Below are positions 1 through 8,753 of a DNA stretch of 64,000 nucleotides, in pieces. The stretch's first letter is position 1; each line of letters opens with the position of its first letter. A program made the translations under genes and the position numbers. The notes under the pieces are model-generated. The model did not search any database, had not been told where the DNA came from, and was given only the letters and a program-made list of their open reading frames with translations. Source of the DNA: JACJXF01 sp964404825 (GTDB taxonomy: Bacteria; Bacteroidota; Bacteroidia; Bacteroidales; GCA-2748055); the NCBI GenBank assembly GCA_964404825.1, contig CAYOLQ010000002.1, positions 1 to 64,000 on the forward strand, written 5' to 3'.

Positions 1-30
1 CAGATTTTAGGATTTAGCGGATTTATATTT
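1..30 (-). repeat. 9-bp-phased extragenic repeat (left copy)
   Basis: Read on the minus strand, the first 30 bases carry an A-A-A-T-C-C/T motif recurring every 9 bases (units like AAATCCGCT, AAATCCTAA, AATCTG). The stop codon of the GxxExxY gene lies inside it. A similarly phased repeat lies at 641-685 in the opposite orientation, so the gene is bracketed by them. It may continue left of the window. Confidence 0.4.
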
Positions 31-405
31 CGAATTAATGAGTCTTTTGAATTCGAGACTTTTACTTCCAAAATTTATTAACAGACCGACTTCCAGATTA
101 TATGCCTCGAGGTAGTTTATTGCCTGTGCAAGGTGAACATCTTCGAGTTTTATAACTGCTTTTATTTCCAGGGATATAGTATCATGGATCAGGAAATCAA
201 CGCGTCTTGTACCAATACGAATTCCTCTGTAAAATATCGGCATTACAAATTCACGCTTATATTCAAGGTTAAACAGAGGTAATTCTATTTCCAAGGCTCT
301 CTGGTAAATAACTTCCTGGAATCCGTTTCCAAGAAAATTATGAACCTGAATGGAAGCACCGATTATTTTTCCCGTGATGTCTTTATACTTATACTCCTCT
401 GACAT
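7..405 (-). CDS. GxxExxY family protein (PD-(D/E)XK nuclease-like)
   Basis: A 132-residue protein with the family signature G28-x-x-E31-x-x-Y34 near the N-terminus. It also has a D70...E80-x-K82 arrangement (RRVDFLIHD, then LEIKA) and a later Gln (LAQAINYL) that fit a restriction-endonuclease-like fold. The family is widespread in Bacteroidota and other environmental bacteria, and its substrate is unknown. Nuclease activity is therefore an inference from the fold and motif. Length is normal for the family and the gene looks intact. It stands alone downstream of lysS on the same strand, separated by 286 bp, and is flanked by 9-bp-phased repeats. A near-consensus -7 element (TCAATTTG, one mismatch) lies just upstream of the start. 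Confidence 0.85.
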   Translation of the reverse strand: MSEEYKYKDITGKIIGASIQVHNFLGNGFQEVIYQRALEIELPLFNLEYKREFVMPIFYRGIRIGTRRVDFLIHDTISLEIKAVIKLEDVHLAQAINYLEAYNLEVGLLINFGSKSLEFKRLINSKYKSAKS

Positions 406-640
406 TTTGTAATAATCTCAAATTGAAAAATGATTTAAATACTTCTTCCAAACTAATTTGGTGTGAGGCTTTAATACTGCCATTTTATATTAATGTGACA
501 ATTGTTCTGAATCTCGCAAAAAAGAGCCGCTTTTTTCATTTATCTTCAAAATCATAATAGAATACATTGCGAGAATTGCAATAAAAAATGCCCGCGAACT
601 CAATCACAGGCATAAATTTCATTTATAGACCTATTTAAAA

Positions 641-685
641 ATCTACAATATCTGCGTAATCTGCTCAATCCACTTTATCCCGGTC
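641..685 (+). repeat. 9-bp-phased extragenic repeat (right copy)
   Basis: Five units of exactly 9 bases, each beginning ATC: ATCTACAAT, ATCTGCGTA, ATCTGCTCA, ATCCACTTT, ATCCCGGTC. The array lies in the 286-bp space between the GxxExxY gene and the 3' end of lysS. No gene or convincing terminator is visible in the rest of that space. Confidence 0.5.
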
Positions 686-691
686 CAGACA

Positions 692-2425
692 TTATTTTAA
701 CCACTCACCCACATCCTCCACCGTCACGGTAGTAATCTCCAGCTTATTCTTCTTCCTGTACCCCATCATCTCCTGGTGCAGTTTGCCGGGCTTATCTACT
801 GCTTTAATCTTCGCAACCGTTGTATACCCCAAAGCCTGCAAAGGCTCTATCCATTCCTCCGGCACCCCCATTGCCAGATACTCCTCCCTCTTGCTCTCCT
901 TCTCTTGCTCTTGCTGTCTCTCCGGTTTCATCTGCGGGAAAAACAAAACATCCTGAATACTCGACTGGTTGGTCATCAGCATTGTAAGTCTGTCCATACC
1001 GATTCCCATACCTGATGTGGGGGGCATACCGTATTCCAGTGCCCTGACGAAGTCCATGTCGATAAACATTGCCTCCTCATCACCTTTTTTCGAAAGTTCC
1101 AGTTGCGCTTTGAAGCGTTCCAGCTGGTCGATGGGGTCGTTAAGCTCGGTATATGCGTTGCACAACTCTTTCCCGTTTACCATAAGCTCAAATCTTTCGG
1201 TGAGTTCCGGATTTTCGCGGTGCTTTTTACAAAGCGGAGACATTTCAACGGGATAATCCTTTATGAAAGTTGGCTGAACATAATGGTGTTCACATTTTTC
1301 GCCGAAAATGGTATCGATCAGCTTTCCTTTGCCCATGGTTTCATTTGACTCAATATGCAGCTGTTTGCAGACTTTTCTAAGCTCCGTTTCATTCATCCTG
1401 CTGATATCGATCCCGGTAAATTCCATGATTGAATCAATCATACTGATTCTCTTAAACGGACGTTTAAAATCGATTTCCTTTTCACCGAGTTTTACTTTGG
1501 TAGTACCATGAAGGTCCATGGCTACCTTCTCAATCATTTCTTCGGTAAAATCCATCATCCAGTTGTAGTCTTTGTAGGCTACATAGATTTCCATAACGGT
1601 AAATTCAGGATTATGTGTACGATCCATTCCTTCGTTCCGGAAATCTTTTGAAAATTCATACACTCCCTCATATCCCCCTACAATAAGCCTTTTGAGATAG
1701 AGCTCATTTGCAATTCTCAGGTACAGAGGGATATCAAGTGCATTGTGATGGCTGATAAAGGGTCTTGCTGTTGCTCCACCCGGAATGGGTTGAAGTATCG
1801 GTGTTTCAACCTCCAGATAACCCTTGCTGTTGAACAACTCGCGGAATGAGTTAAAAATCTGTGTTCTTTTTCTGAAAACTTCCCGTACTTCAGGGTTTAC
1901 AACCAAATCGACATATCTCTGGCGATACCTGAACTCAGGGTCTGTAACTGCATCAAAGAACTGTCCGTCTTTTTCTTTTACAACCGGCAGGGGCCGCAAC
2001 GATTTACTCAGGAGTTTCAATTCCTTTACATGAACAGTTAATTCACCCATCTGGGTTATGAATGCGTATCCTGTGATCCCTATAAAATCTCCGATATCAA
2101 GATATTTTTTGAAGAGTTCATTATAAAGGGATTTATCTTCGCCCGGACAAATTTCATCACGGTTTATGTAAATCTGAATACGTCCCGTATCGTCCATTAA
2201 CTCAGCGAATGAAGCTTTACCCATAATACGGCGGCTCATGAGTCGCCCGGCAATAGTCACATTCTGAAAATTATTTTCTTCCGGTTTGTAAGCATTTTTT
2301 ATTTCTTCAGCCTTATGCGAAACAGGAAAAGCTTCCTGCGGATAAGGGTTGATGCCCATTTTTCGTATTTCTTCAAGAGAGTTTCTGCGAACCTGTTCCT
2401 GTTCGCTTAAATGCGTCTGGCTCAT
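692..2425 (-). CDS. lysS: lysyl-tRNA synthetase, class II
   Basis: Charges tRNA-Lys with lysine in the cytoplasm. The 577-residue protein has the N-terminal OB-fold anticodon-binding domain (about residues 55-150), then the class II catalytic core. Motif 1 is seen as YLEVETPILQPIPGG, motif 2 as FRNEGMDRTHNPEF and motif 3 as GMGIGMDRLTML. After motif 3 it runs on for about 95 residues (a charged helix, then a segment starting GVPEEWIEPLQALGY). Proteobacterial LysS of about 500 residues lacks this extension, which is usual in Bacteroidales. The start ATG is 22 bases downstream of a TATATTTG -7 box, which supports the chosen start. It is monocistronic and divergent from recJ. Confidence 0.98.
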   Translation of the reverse strand: MSQTHLSEQEQVRRNSLEEIRKMGINPYPQEAFPVSHKAEEIKNAYKPEENNFQNVTIAGRLMSRRIMGKASFAELMDDTGRIQIYINRDEICPGEDKSLYNELFKKYLDIGDFIGITGYAFITQMGELTVHVKELKLLSKSLRPLPVVKEKDGQFFDAVTDPEFRYRQRYVDLVVNPEVREVFRKRTQIFNSFRELFNSKGYLEVETPILQPIPGGATARPFISHHNALDIPLYLRIANELYLKRLIVGGYEGVYEFSKDFRNEGMDRTHNPEFTVMEIYVAYKDYNWMMDFTEEMIEKVAMDLHGTTKVKLGEKEIDFKRPFKRISMIDSIMEFTGIDISRMNETELRKVCKQLHIESNETMGKGKLIDTIFGEKCEHHYVQPTFIKDYPVEMSPLCKKHRENPELTERFELMVNGKELCNAYTELNDPIDQLERFKAQLELSKKGDEEAMFIDMDFVRALEYGMPPTSGMGIGMDRLTMLMTNQSSIQDVLFFPQMKPERQQEQEKESKREEYLAMGVPEEWIEPLQALGYTTVAKIKAVDKPGKLHQEMMGYRKKNKLEITTVTVEDVGEWLK

Positions 2426-2447
2426 TTTTATGATGTTGAATTTTTAG

Positions 2448-2455
2448 CAAATATA
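2448..2455 (-). promoter_or_regulatory. -7 promoter element of lysS
   Basis: TATATTTG on the minus strand, an exact match to the Bacteroidota -7 consensus TAnnTTTG, 22 bases before the lysS ATG. No clear -33 TTG box is seen at the expected spacing. Confidence 0.65.
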
Positions 2456-2461
2456 ATTGTT

Positions 2462-2479
2462 TTAGGGGATTGACCCTAA
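2462..2479. promoter_or_regulatory. Inverted repeat TTAGGG-N6-CCCTAA upstream of the lysS -7 box
   Basis: A perfect 6-bp inverted repeat separated by 6 bases, placed between the -7 and -33 positions of the lysS promoter. It could be an operator. The rest of the 340-bp lysS-recJ intergenic region (2426-2765) holds only the two divergent promoters; no ORF or RNA structure is evident. Confidence 0.3.
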
Positions 2480-2711
2480 CCTTAAATCTGCCTTTACCAA
2501 AGAGAGAAATTTTAACCGGATTTCTGCATTAAAATTAAAGACCCGGACAAAGAGAATGACTTTACTTTTCTTTTGAAGCTGATTTTTAATTTTTCAGCAC
2601 ATTAAGGTGTATACCGGATGGAAATATCGTCAGATTTCAAAAAGAAGAGAATCTTTTTCGGATTAAAACCGGGTTTGACCAAATTAAACGCAATTATTAA
2701 AGGGATATTTA

Positions 2712-2719
2712 TACTTTTG
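2712..2719 (+). promoter_or_regulatory. -7 promoter element of recJ
   Basis: TACTTTTG matches TAnnTTTG, 46 bases upstream of the recJ ATG. Confidence 0.5.
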
Positions 2720-2765
2720 TAAAGGTCTGTCGGCACATCCCCTGATATTTGAAAGTAAAGTGATT

Positions 2766-4481
2766 ATGGTTAAAAATTGGATTATCAAGCAACAAGGCGA
2801 TGAAAAAATTATGCAGAATCTCCAGGAGGTATTGGGGGTGGATCGACCTATTGCAAATATTCTCGGACAACGGGGGATAAAAACTTTTGATGAGGCAAAA
2901 GCATTTTTCCGACCCGAACTTACACAACTGCATGATCCCTTTTTAATGAAGGATATGGACCGGGCCATTGATAGAATTAACCGTGCCATAATATCCGGCG
3001 AGAAAGTTATGATTTATGGGGATTACGACGTCGATGGTACCACTGCAGTTGCGCTGACCTTCAACTATTTCAAAGATTTTTTTCCGGATATTGTTTATTA
3101 TATTCCCGACCGGTATAACGAGGGGTATGGTATTTCGTTAAAGGGGATTGACTATGCCGCTGCAAACAGCGTCAGGCTTGTAATTGCGCTCGATTGTGGA
3201 ATTAAAGCAAATGAGAAAATAAAATATGCCAATTCAAAAGGGGTTGATTTTATAATTTGCGATCATCATACACCCGGAGCTTCAATTCCGGATGCAATTG
3301 CAGTTCTCGATCCAAAGCGTGCAGATTGCAATTACCCTTTTAAGGAACTATCCGGCTGTGGGGTAGGTTTTAAACTTATTCAGGCATTCCAGACAACACG
3401 AAATTTGCCTTTTGAAGATATCATCAAATATCTTGATCTTGTAGTTGTTAGCATTGCTTCCGATATTGTGCCCATTGTTGGTGAAAACCGCGTCCTTTCA
3501 TTTTTTGGATTAAAACAAATTAATGAAAGCCCTTCCACCGGAATCGCCACTCTCATAAAGCTTGCCGGAATCCAAAACAAGGTTATTACAATTGAAGATA
3601 TCGTTTTCAAAATTGGTCCAAGGATTAATGCAGCCGGAAGAATGGAATCCGGAAGCAAATCAGTTGATCTTCTTGTTTCCAGCGACTCCGGAAGTGCAAT
3701 GCTAATGGGTAACAAGATTAATGATTTTAATTCCTCCAGAAGAAGTGTTGACTCCACCATAACACAGGAAGCACTTACCATGATTCAGATGGATGAGTCC
3801 ATGAAAAACCGGAAATCAACAGTACTTTTTAATCCCAACTGGCATAAAGGTGTTATCGGGATTGTTGCTTCCAGATTGATGGATCATTATTACCGGCCTA
3901 CGGTTATTCTCACACGTTCGAACGGCTTTGCCACAGGTTCCGCCCGATCAGTAAACGGGTTTGACCTCTATCAGGCAATTGAGGAATGCAGTGATTTGCT
4001 TGAGAATTTCGGGGGACACAAATACGCGGCAGGACTCACAATGAAACTTAACAATGTAAGTGCTTTTCAGGATCGCTTTGAAAAAGTTGTGCAAAGAACC
4101 ATTCACCCTGACCAGCTCATTCCTGTTGTGGAAATTGATACAGAGCTTCATTTGTCCGATATCAATGACAAATTTTTCAGAATACTCATGCAGTTTCAGC
4201 CTTTTGGACCGGAGAACATGGCTCCGGTATTTCTGACCGAAAATGTATCCGATAACGGAAGCGGTAAACCGGTAGGTGTTAATGCCGAACATCTCAAACT
4301 CTCACTCGTTCACGAAAAAGATCCATACCGGGTTTTTCCTGCAATTGCATTTCAGCAGGGAAAACTTTTCCCGAAAATTTCCGGTGGTCAGGGTTTTGAT
4401 ATCTGTTATTCGCTGGATGAGAATGTTTTCAGGGGAGAATCAACGATTCAGATCAATATTAAGGATATTAAGGTTGATTAG
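2766..4481 (+). CDS. recJ: single-stranded-DNA-specific exonuclease RecJ
   Basis: A 5'-3' ssDNA exonuclease of the DHH phosphoesterase superfamily, acting in recombination and repair. Catalytic motifs are in order: DYDVDGT (motif I), ALDCGIK, CDHHTPG (DHH motif), PRINAAGRMESG, GVIGIVASR, and the DHHA1 motif GGHKYAAG. A C-terminal OB-like domain follows. At 571 residues it has normal length. A GTG two codons upstream (2760) is possible, but the ATG at 2766 gives the family-like MVKNW start. The stop codon directly abuts the stop of the convergent gene (TAG then TTA), so the two genes share no intergenic base. Confidence 0.96.
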   Translation: MVKNWIIKQQGDEKIMQNLQEVLGVDRPIANILGQRGIKTFDEAKAFFRPELTQLHDPFLMKDMDRAIDRINRAIISGEKVMIYGDYDVDGTTAVALTFNYFKDFFPDIVYYIPDRYNEGYGISLKGIDYAAANSVRLVIALDCGIKANEKIKYANSKGVDFIICDHHTPGASIPDAIAVLDPKRADCNYPFKELSGCGVGFKLIQAFQTTRNLPFEDIIKYLDLVVVSIASDIVPIVGENRVLSFFGLKQINESPSTGIATLIKLAGIQNKVITIEDIVFKIGPRINAAGRMESGSKSVDLLVSSDSGSAMLMGNKINDFNSSRRSVDSTITQEALTMIQMDESMKNRKSTVLFNPNWHKGVIGIVASRLMDHYYRPTVILTRSNGFATGSARSVNGFDLYQAIEECSDLLENFGGHKYAAGLTMKLNNVSAFQDRFEKVVQRTIHPDQLIPVVEIDTELHLSDINDKFFRILMQFQPFGPENMAPVFLTENVSDNGSGKPVGVNAEHLKLSLVHEKDPYRVFPAIAFQQGKLFPKISGGQGFDICYSLDENVFRGESTIQINIKDIKVD

Positions 4482-6554
4482 TTAAATCCGAATTTTCAAT
4501 TGGAGTGTTAGGAAGGAGTCTTTGATGTCCTTTACCTGATCATTCCCGCTACCCCATTTTTTGATCCCCGGAAATTGTGAAAGTGCATAACGGGCAGTTA
4601 AGTTAAAACCAGGGATTATCTCTGTTTTAGCCATTAGTATAAACCGTGTTCCTCTCCCGTTAAAAGCCGGAATAGAAAAGCTGTATTGAACATTATTTTC
4701 GTAAGCATATATCCGGCTTTCCCATCCGGGGATATCATAAATTGCATAACGTATCCATATTTTATATCTGAGGGAGGAGGAAATAAATCCAATATCGTGT
4801 CCGGAATAATACCCCAGCTGCGTTTTCTCCGCTGTTGTCTGGTAACGGCTGAACTCAAGTCTTGACCTGAACCGGAAATTCCTGTTCAACTCATAGTTAA
4901 AATCCAGCCTGTACCCGCTCTTAATTGCGTTTTGCATAAGGTCTATTCCAGGTGTGCTTTCTGTTGCCCGGGTCTGTGTTACCTCATGCCGGAAACGCAT
5001 GGTAACAGTGAACTCCCGGCTGGGGAAAAAAGTCAGATTCAACAGGTAATCGCTTCCAGAAAATGGATTTGTGCTGTTGTATCGAAGAAACGGGAAACTG
5101 TAATGATCTGAATACAATTCCACCTGTAAATATTTCCAGGGATAAAACTGCAATCCAAGGTAATACCCTCTTTCGTTTTTTGTTCCCTGACTTTCACCAA
5201 AACCTGATGATCTCATTCCAAGATACTCGGGTTGATAATTTCTGTAAACCATTGATAACCTGACAAGAGGATGTAGTTCAGCCAGTATTCCACCGATAAC
5301 TGCCATCCTTGCTTTACAGTCTGAAGCGATTTCACCGAATGCGGAAATTTTCCCCAGACTTATTTTAAAATCACCTGCCAGATTCTGAAGACGCTTTTTT
5401 GCCGGAAACACTTCAGTGGTATAGGCTGTAATATTTCGTTCCCATTCATGACTAAGTGCTTCATTCAGGTAAGTAATTCCACAAACGGCTTTGTTGAGTA
5501 ATATTTCCAGGTGTCCACCCAAACTTGTGCAAACCACTGCATCTTTTTTCTCCAGTTCAGTTGGAGTACGATGCAGTCCTGTGGCATCCAGGGAATTGAA
5601 ATAAGGTTGTAGTGTGCTATCTGAAGTCATGTCATGTAGTCTGGCATCTGTTTTCACAGAGGAGGTGAATAAAAATAAATTAAGGTTTTTCCAATTAAGA
5701 GAGCTAGCAGTTCCCCTGAAAAAATCAGCTTCACCGCATGAGTGGTATTTTTTTATTCCGGTAGTTCCGGGGGATATTAGTACCTGAGATCCTTTACGTG
5801 TTCCATAACCGCCAAGGACCAGGCCCTGACCGAAAGAAGCTTTGAAATCCCCCACAAGTACCTTTTTAATAAATTTTTGTCCTGTGTATTCCAGAAAGAC
5901 GGAATAAAAATCGGGAGAGAACCTTTTATTATCCGAAGTGAATGATTCACCGGCATCCTGATCCAATGTAAACCCAAAGTTTAATCTGCCTAATTCTGCC
6001 TGATAACGTAATTGCATAGAACGGTTTTTCCCCATAAATGGTGTAATTCCGGTACTATCGGGAATAAATCCTGTTTTATTCTCTCCTTCAAATCCTGCCT
6101 GAAATACTAAGGTCTGATTAAAATGCTTTTTTATTTTTGAATTGCCCGTTCCGGAAGTTCCCTTTTGGGAAACACATATAAAAGGAAGAAGCCTGTTTAT
6201 CAATTGTCTGTCGAATCCGTAAACCAGCTGCAATTCATAAACCGATAAAAGTTCCCCATTCTCCCTGATGTAATCCCGTAATGCGAAAATCTGAAACTCG
6301 GTAAGCATTCGTAACTGTCTGAGTTCTTCATCTGATGCAGTATTCAGGTTAATTGGATGATCCAGGAAATGATACAGTTCATCGGCAAGTGCAGAAGGAT
6401 CGGTTTCTTCATCCCGGGACGAAATGTCCTCTTCCAGTATTTCTGAGATTGTGGTAGTGCCGTCGGAAGAAGTATTCTGAGCAAGAACCTTAGTCCCCAG
6501 AAAAAAAGTCAAAAATAACAAAAGCAGGTATCCCGGAAAATGATATCGACACAT
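4482..6554 (-). CDS. helix-hairpin-helix outer-membrane beta-barrel protein
   Basis: A 690-residue exported protein. It has a signal peptide (about residues 1-25, ending near VLAQ), then an acidic linker. Residues 70-127 hold tandem ComEA-like helix-hairpin-helix repeats (LNTASDEELRQLRML... VYGFDRQLINRLLPF). About 550 residues of alternating aromatic beta-strands follow, typical of a large outer-membrane barrel, ending in the strand LQLKIRI. ComEA-type HhH motifs bind DNA in other proteins. Whether this one binds DNA at the cell surface or periplasm is unknown; proteins of this architecture are common in Bacteroidota but uncharacterised. It is the last gene of a purE-barrel-HhH run, 76 bp after the previous gene. 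Confidence 0.8.
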   Translation of the reverse strand: MCRYHFPGYLLLLFLTFFLGTKVLAQNTSSDGTTTISEILEEDISSRDEETDPSALADELYHFLDHPINLNTASDEELRQLRMLTEFQIFALRDYIRENGELLSVYELQLVYGFDRQLINRLLPFICVSQKGTSGTGNSKIKKHFNQTLVFQAGFEGENKTGFIPDSTGITPFMGKNRSMQLRYQAELGRLNFGFTLDQDAGESFTSDNKRFSPDFYSVFLEYTGQKFIKKVLVGDFKASFGQGLVLGGYGTRKGSQVLISPGTTGIKKYHSCGEADFFRGTASSLNWKNLNLFLFTSSVKTDARLHDMTSDSTLQPYFNSLDATGLHRTPTELEKKDAVVCTSLGGHLEILLNKAVCGITYLNEALSHEWERNITAYTTEVFPAKKRLQNLAGDFKISLGKISAFGEIASDCKARMAVIGGILAELHPLVRLSMVYRNYQPEYLGMRSSGFGESQGTKNERGYYLGLQFYPWKYLQVELYSDHYSFPFLRYNSTNPFSGSDYLLNLTFFPSREFTVTMRFRHEVTQTRATESTPGIDLMQNAIKSGYRLDFNYELNRNFRFRSRLEFSRYQTTAEKTQLGYYSGHDIGFISSSLRYKIWIRYAIYDIPGWESRIYAYENNVQYSFSIPAFNGRGTRFILMAKTEIIPGFNLTARYALSQFPGIKKWGSGNDQVKDIKDSFLTLQLKIRI

Positions 6555-6630
6555 AATGGCAGGCTGGAATTATGCATATGCAATACAACTATATGTGCCG
6601 GAAAACAAAAAATCAGCGTCGGATTCGGTT

Positions 6631-7485
6631 TTATTTCAAACGAACCTGCATGGAGAAATGAGGAGTAAACCCAAGAGTTTCATGATGGGAAAATGCCACA
6701 TCTGCATTTATTCTGCTAATATTAAATCCGAGTCCGAAGGTGTTCTGAACAGGATGAGTAATAATTCCTGTGCGAAGGAAAAGACCCTTTTGTATCTCAT
6801 ACTCAATACCAGATTTAATACGGAGTTTTTGAGTGAGACTCTTTTCTGTTTCAAGTGCCATCCATAGTTTTTCGAAAGGGGAGTAGCTGATACCTGCCCG
6901 AAGAACAGTTGACAAGGTATCGGTTTGTACCGGAGCCAGGCGGGAGCGTGTAGGATTGAATACATGAATACCGATGCGAATTGTCTCAAGAGGTTTATAC
7001 TGAATTCCCCCTTCGACTGTTAAGGCATAGCGGCTTTCATATTCTCCTGCAACAAAAATATAATGGTAATTTGTTTGAATCCCTGCCGAGAATTTACTGC
7101 CAAAATTGCGGCCAAAAGCTAAGCCCACCTTACTCTCGTTGTATTTTGGAAAACCGAAATATGTATAGGAGAAGCCAATGGTTCCGGGTTTAACTGGAAG
7201 AGTAAGGGCAAGGGAATGCAAGGCGTTTTCGGGAATAATAAATTTATTTTCATGGTGAAATCCAATGCTGAAATGGTGATAATCGCCCAGTCCGGCCTGG
7301 TTGTGGCTCAGAGACCAGATATCGGATTCCATAACAACGGCATTAGCAAGAGCTGCTGGTCTGCTGCCAACAGGGAAATTTTCCTGCGCAATTGATGATA
7401 GCGGAAACAATAGGATACAAAGCATAAAAATTTCGGGAATATGATTTTCCCAGCAATTTCTATGGTATATCCATCTGAAATTCAA
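6631..7485 (-). CDS. PorV/PorQ-like outer-membrane protein
   Basis: A 284-residue protein with an N-terminal hydrophobic signal segment (MLCILLFPLSSIAQ). It is followed by GSRPAALANAVV...LSHNQAGL, the pattern at the start of PorV/PorQ/FadL-like barrels (GxRxxAxGxA...NPAGL). The remainder is beta-strand rich and ends with FSMQVRLK, like an outer-membrane C-terminal strand. PorV and PorQ are T9SS accessory proteins. This one is shorter and lacks the usual acidic DDP near the start, so a direct T9SS role is unproven. Its ATG overlaps the purE stop by 4 bases, indicating translational coupling. A later start at residue 21 (7425) would leave a cleaner signal peptide. Confidence 0.7.
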   Translation of the reverse strand: MNFRWIYHRNCWENHIPEIFMLCILLFPLSSIAQENFPVGSRPAALANAVVMESDIWSLSHNQAGLGDYHHFSIGFHHENKFIIPENALHSLALTLPVKPGTIGFSYTYFGFPKYNESKVGLAFGRNFGSKFSAGIQTNYHYIFVAGEYESRYALTVEGGIQYKPLETIRIGIHVFNPTRSRLAPVQTDTLSTVLRAGISYSPFEKLWMALETEKSLTQKLRIKSGIEYEIQKGLFLRTGIITHPVQNTFGLGFNISRINADVAFSHHETLGFTPHFSMQVRLK

Positions 7486-7994
7486 TTCGTTTTAAATTTG
7501 AATTTTATAGATTTCAGCTCCTCATTGGCCTGGATTATTTTTTCTTTTAACCCTTCTTTAAAAGAAATTACTCTGCCCATTATTTCCTTATCGCCTGTTG
7601 CAAGTATCTGTGCAGCAAGAATTCCTGCATTTCTGGCGCCATCAAGGCCTACAGTTGCCACAGGGATGCCCGGAGGCATCTGAAGTATTGAGAGTATACT
7701 GTCCCATCCATCAATAGAAATAGAAGAGCGCACCGGAACTCCGATAACTGGCAAAGGGGTGAATGCAGCCATAACTCCAGGAAGATGAGCGGCTCCACCT
7801 GCTCCGGCAATGATTACACGTACGCCTCTTTCAGCCGCAGATTTAGCGAAATCAGCCGCCTGCTCTGGTGTACGATGTGCAGACAAAGCATTGATTTCAA
7901 ACGGGATCTCGAGTTCGTCAAGAACCTTTGCAGCTTCTTTCATCACCGGAAGATCGGAAGTGCTTCCCATTATAATGCTTATTTTAGGGTTCAT
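7482..7994 (-). CDS. purE: N5-carboxyaminoimidazole ribonucleotide mutase PurE
   Basis: Converts N5-CAIR to CAIR in purine synthesis in the cytoplasm. Class I signatures are present: GSTSDLPVM (phosphate loop), SAHRTP, and GAGGAAHLPGV with the active-site histidine. At 170 residues it has family length. It leads an operon with two outer-membrane protein genes, which have no obvious metabolic connection to it. No strict TAnnTTTG box was found upstream. Confidence 0.97.
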   Translation of the reverse strand: MNPKISIIMGSTSDLPVMKEAAKVLDELEIPFEINALSAHRTPEQAADFAKSAAERGVRVIIAGAGGAAHLPGVMAAFTPLPVIGVPVRSSISIDGWDSILSILQMPPGIPVATVGLDGARNAGILAAQILATGDKEIMGRVISFKEGLKEKIIQANEELKSIKFKFKTN

Positions 7995-8167
7995 GAGTTT
8001 TGTTATTTATTAATGTATCGTATTTTTAAAAATCAGCTTAAAAATACAAAATAATTGAGAGATGAAGGAATAAATTTGCCACAGAATCTCAGATTAATTA
8101 TTTTTAATCCGATAAACTGTTGCAAAGTTTTATTTTGTGGTTTTTTTATGAAAAAGGGTGGATATTT

Positions 8168-8575
8168 TTATCTCCAGATGCCCAGAATAAAACCAATCAG
8201 ACTGAACCAGACTGTAATAAATCCCCCGTTAATAAGCATATACTTAAAACTCCTTAGTTCGAATAGCCCGATTACGGCAAATGAAAGTGCTGCCCATCCA
8301 AAACCGGCCAGAAAGCCTGCTGTAAGTCCCCATTGCCAGTCGGTTTTAGCATCACCCAGAAAGAAAGCCAGATTATACGACATTATAAGCGAAAGGATTA
8401 GTGTGATTCCGTATGTCTTTAGCATATTGGTATTTTTTATTTGCTCATCGCTGAGGCCTGATTCTTTCTTCCAGGCATTAAAAAACAATATTGGTGAATA
8501 CCAGATTCCGCCTATTACCAGACTGGTGATTGCACTTACCGCAACGGCAAGATGATTGATGTACATGTCTTCCAT
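8168..8575 (-). CDS. DUF1761 family membrane protein
   Basis: A 135-residue protein with four predicted TM helices. It has the family N-terminal pattern of a helix followed by GGIWYSPILFFNAWKKESG, and ends in a hydrophobic helix (WFSLIGFILGIW). The family has no known function. It is monocistronic, 173 bp from the stop to the purE start region and divergent from hpt. A long overlapping ORF on the plus strand (8055-8555) is a shadow. Confidence 0.82.
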   Translation of the reverse strand: MEDMYINHLAVAVSAITSLVIGGIWYSPILFFNAWKKESGLSDEQIKNTNMLKTYGITLILSLIMSYNLAFFLGDAKTDWQWGLTAGFLAGFGWAALSFAVIGLFELRSFKYMLINGGFITVWFSLIGFILGIWR

Positions 8576-8753
8576 AGTAGTTTGAAATTTAGGTTAATAA
8601 CAGATGTTTAACATTTTTTTAACCTGATTTGTTCATCAATAACAAGGGCAGCAATCCTTTAATTTAAAAGCGTTTTATATACAGCCTTTTTCAGCTCTCC
8701 TCCTGACAATAGTCAAAAAATGTTTACCTTAGCGAAAATTTAATGATAAGTGT

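Noticed and set aside
776..1511. Several plus-strand open frames across lysS
   Set aside because: They lie antisense to the conserved lysS coding frame, have low-complexity or Ser/Leu-rich translations and no recognisable domain.
6556..6867. Plus-strand 103-codon frame beginning between the HhH and PorV-like genes
   Set aside because: Most of it is antisense to the PorV-like gene; the translation shows no signal peptide or domain and it has no promoter box.
8055..8555. Plus-strand 166-codon frame antisense to DUF1761
   Set aside because: The minus-strand protein matches DUF1761 with four TM helices over the same span; the plus frame looks like its shadow.
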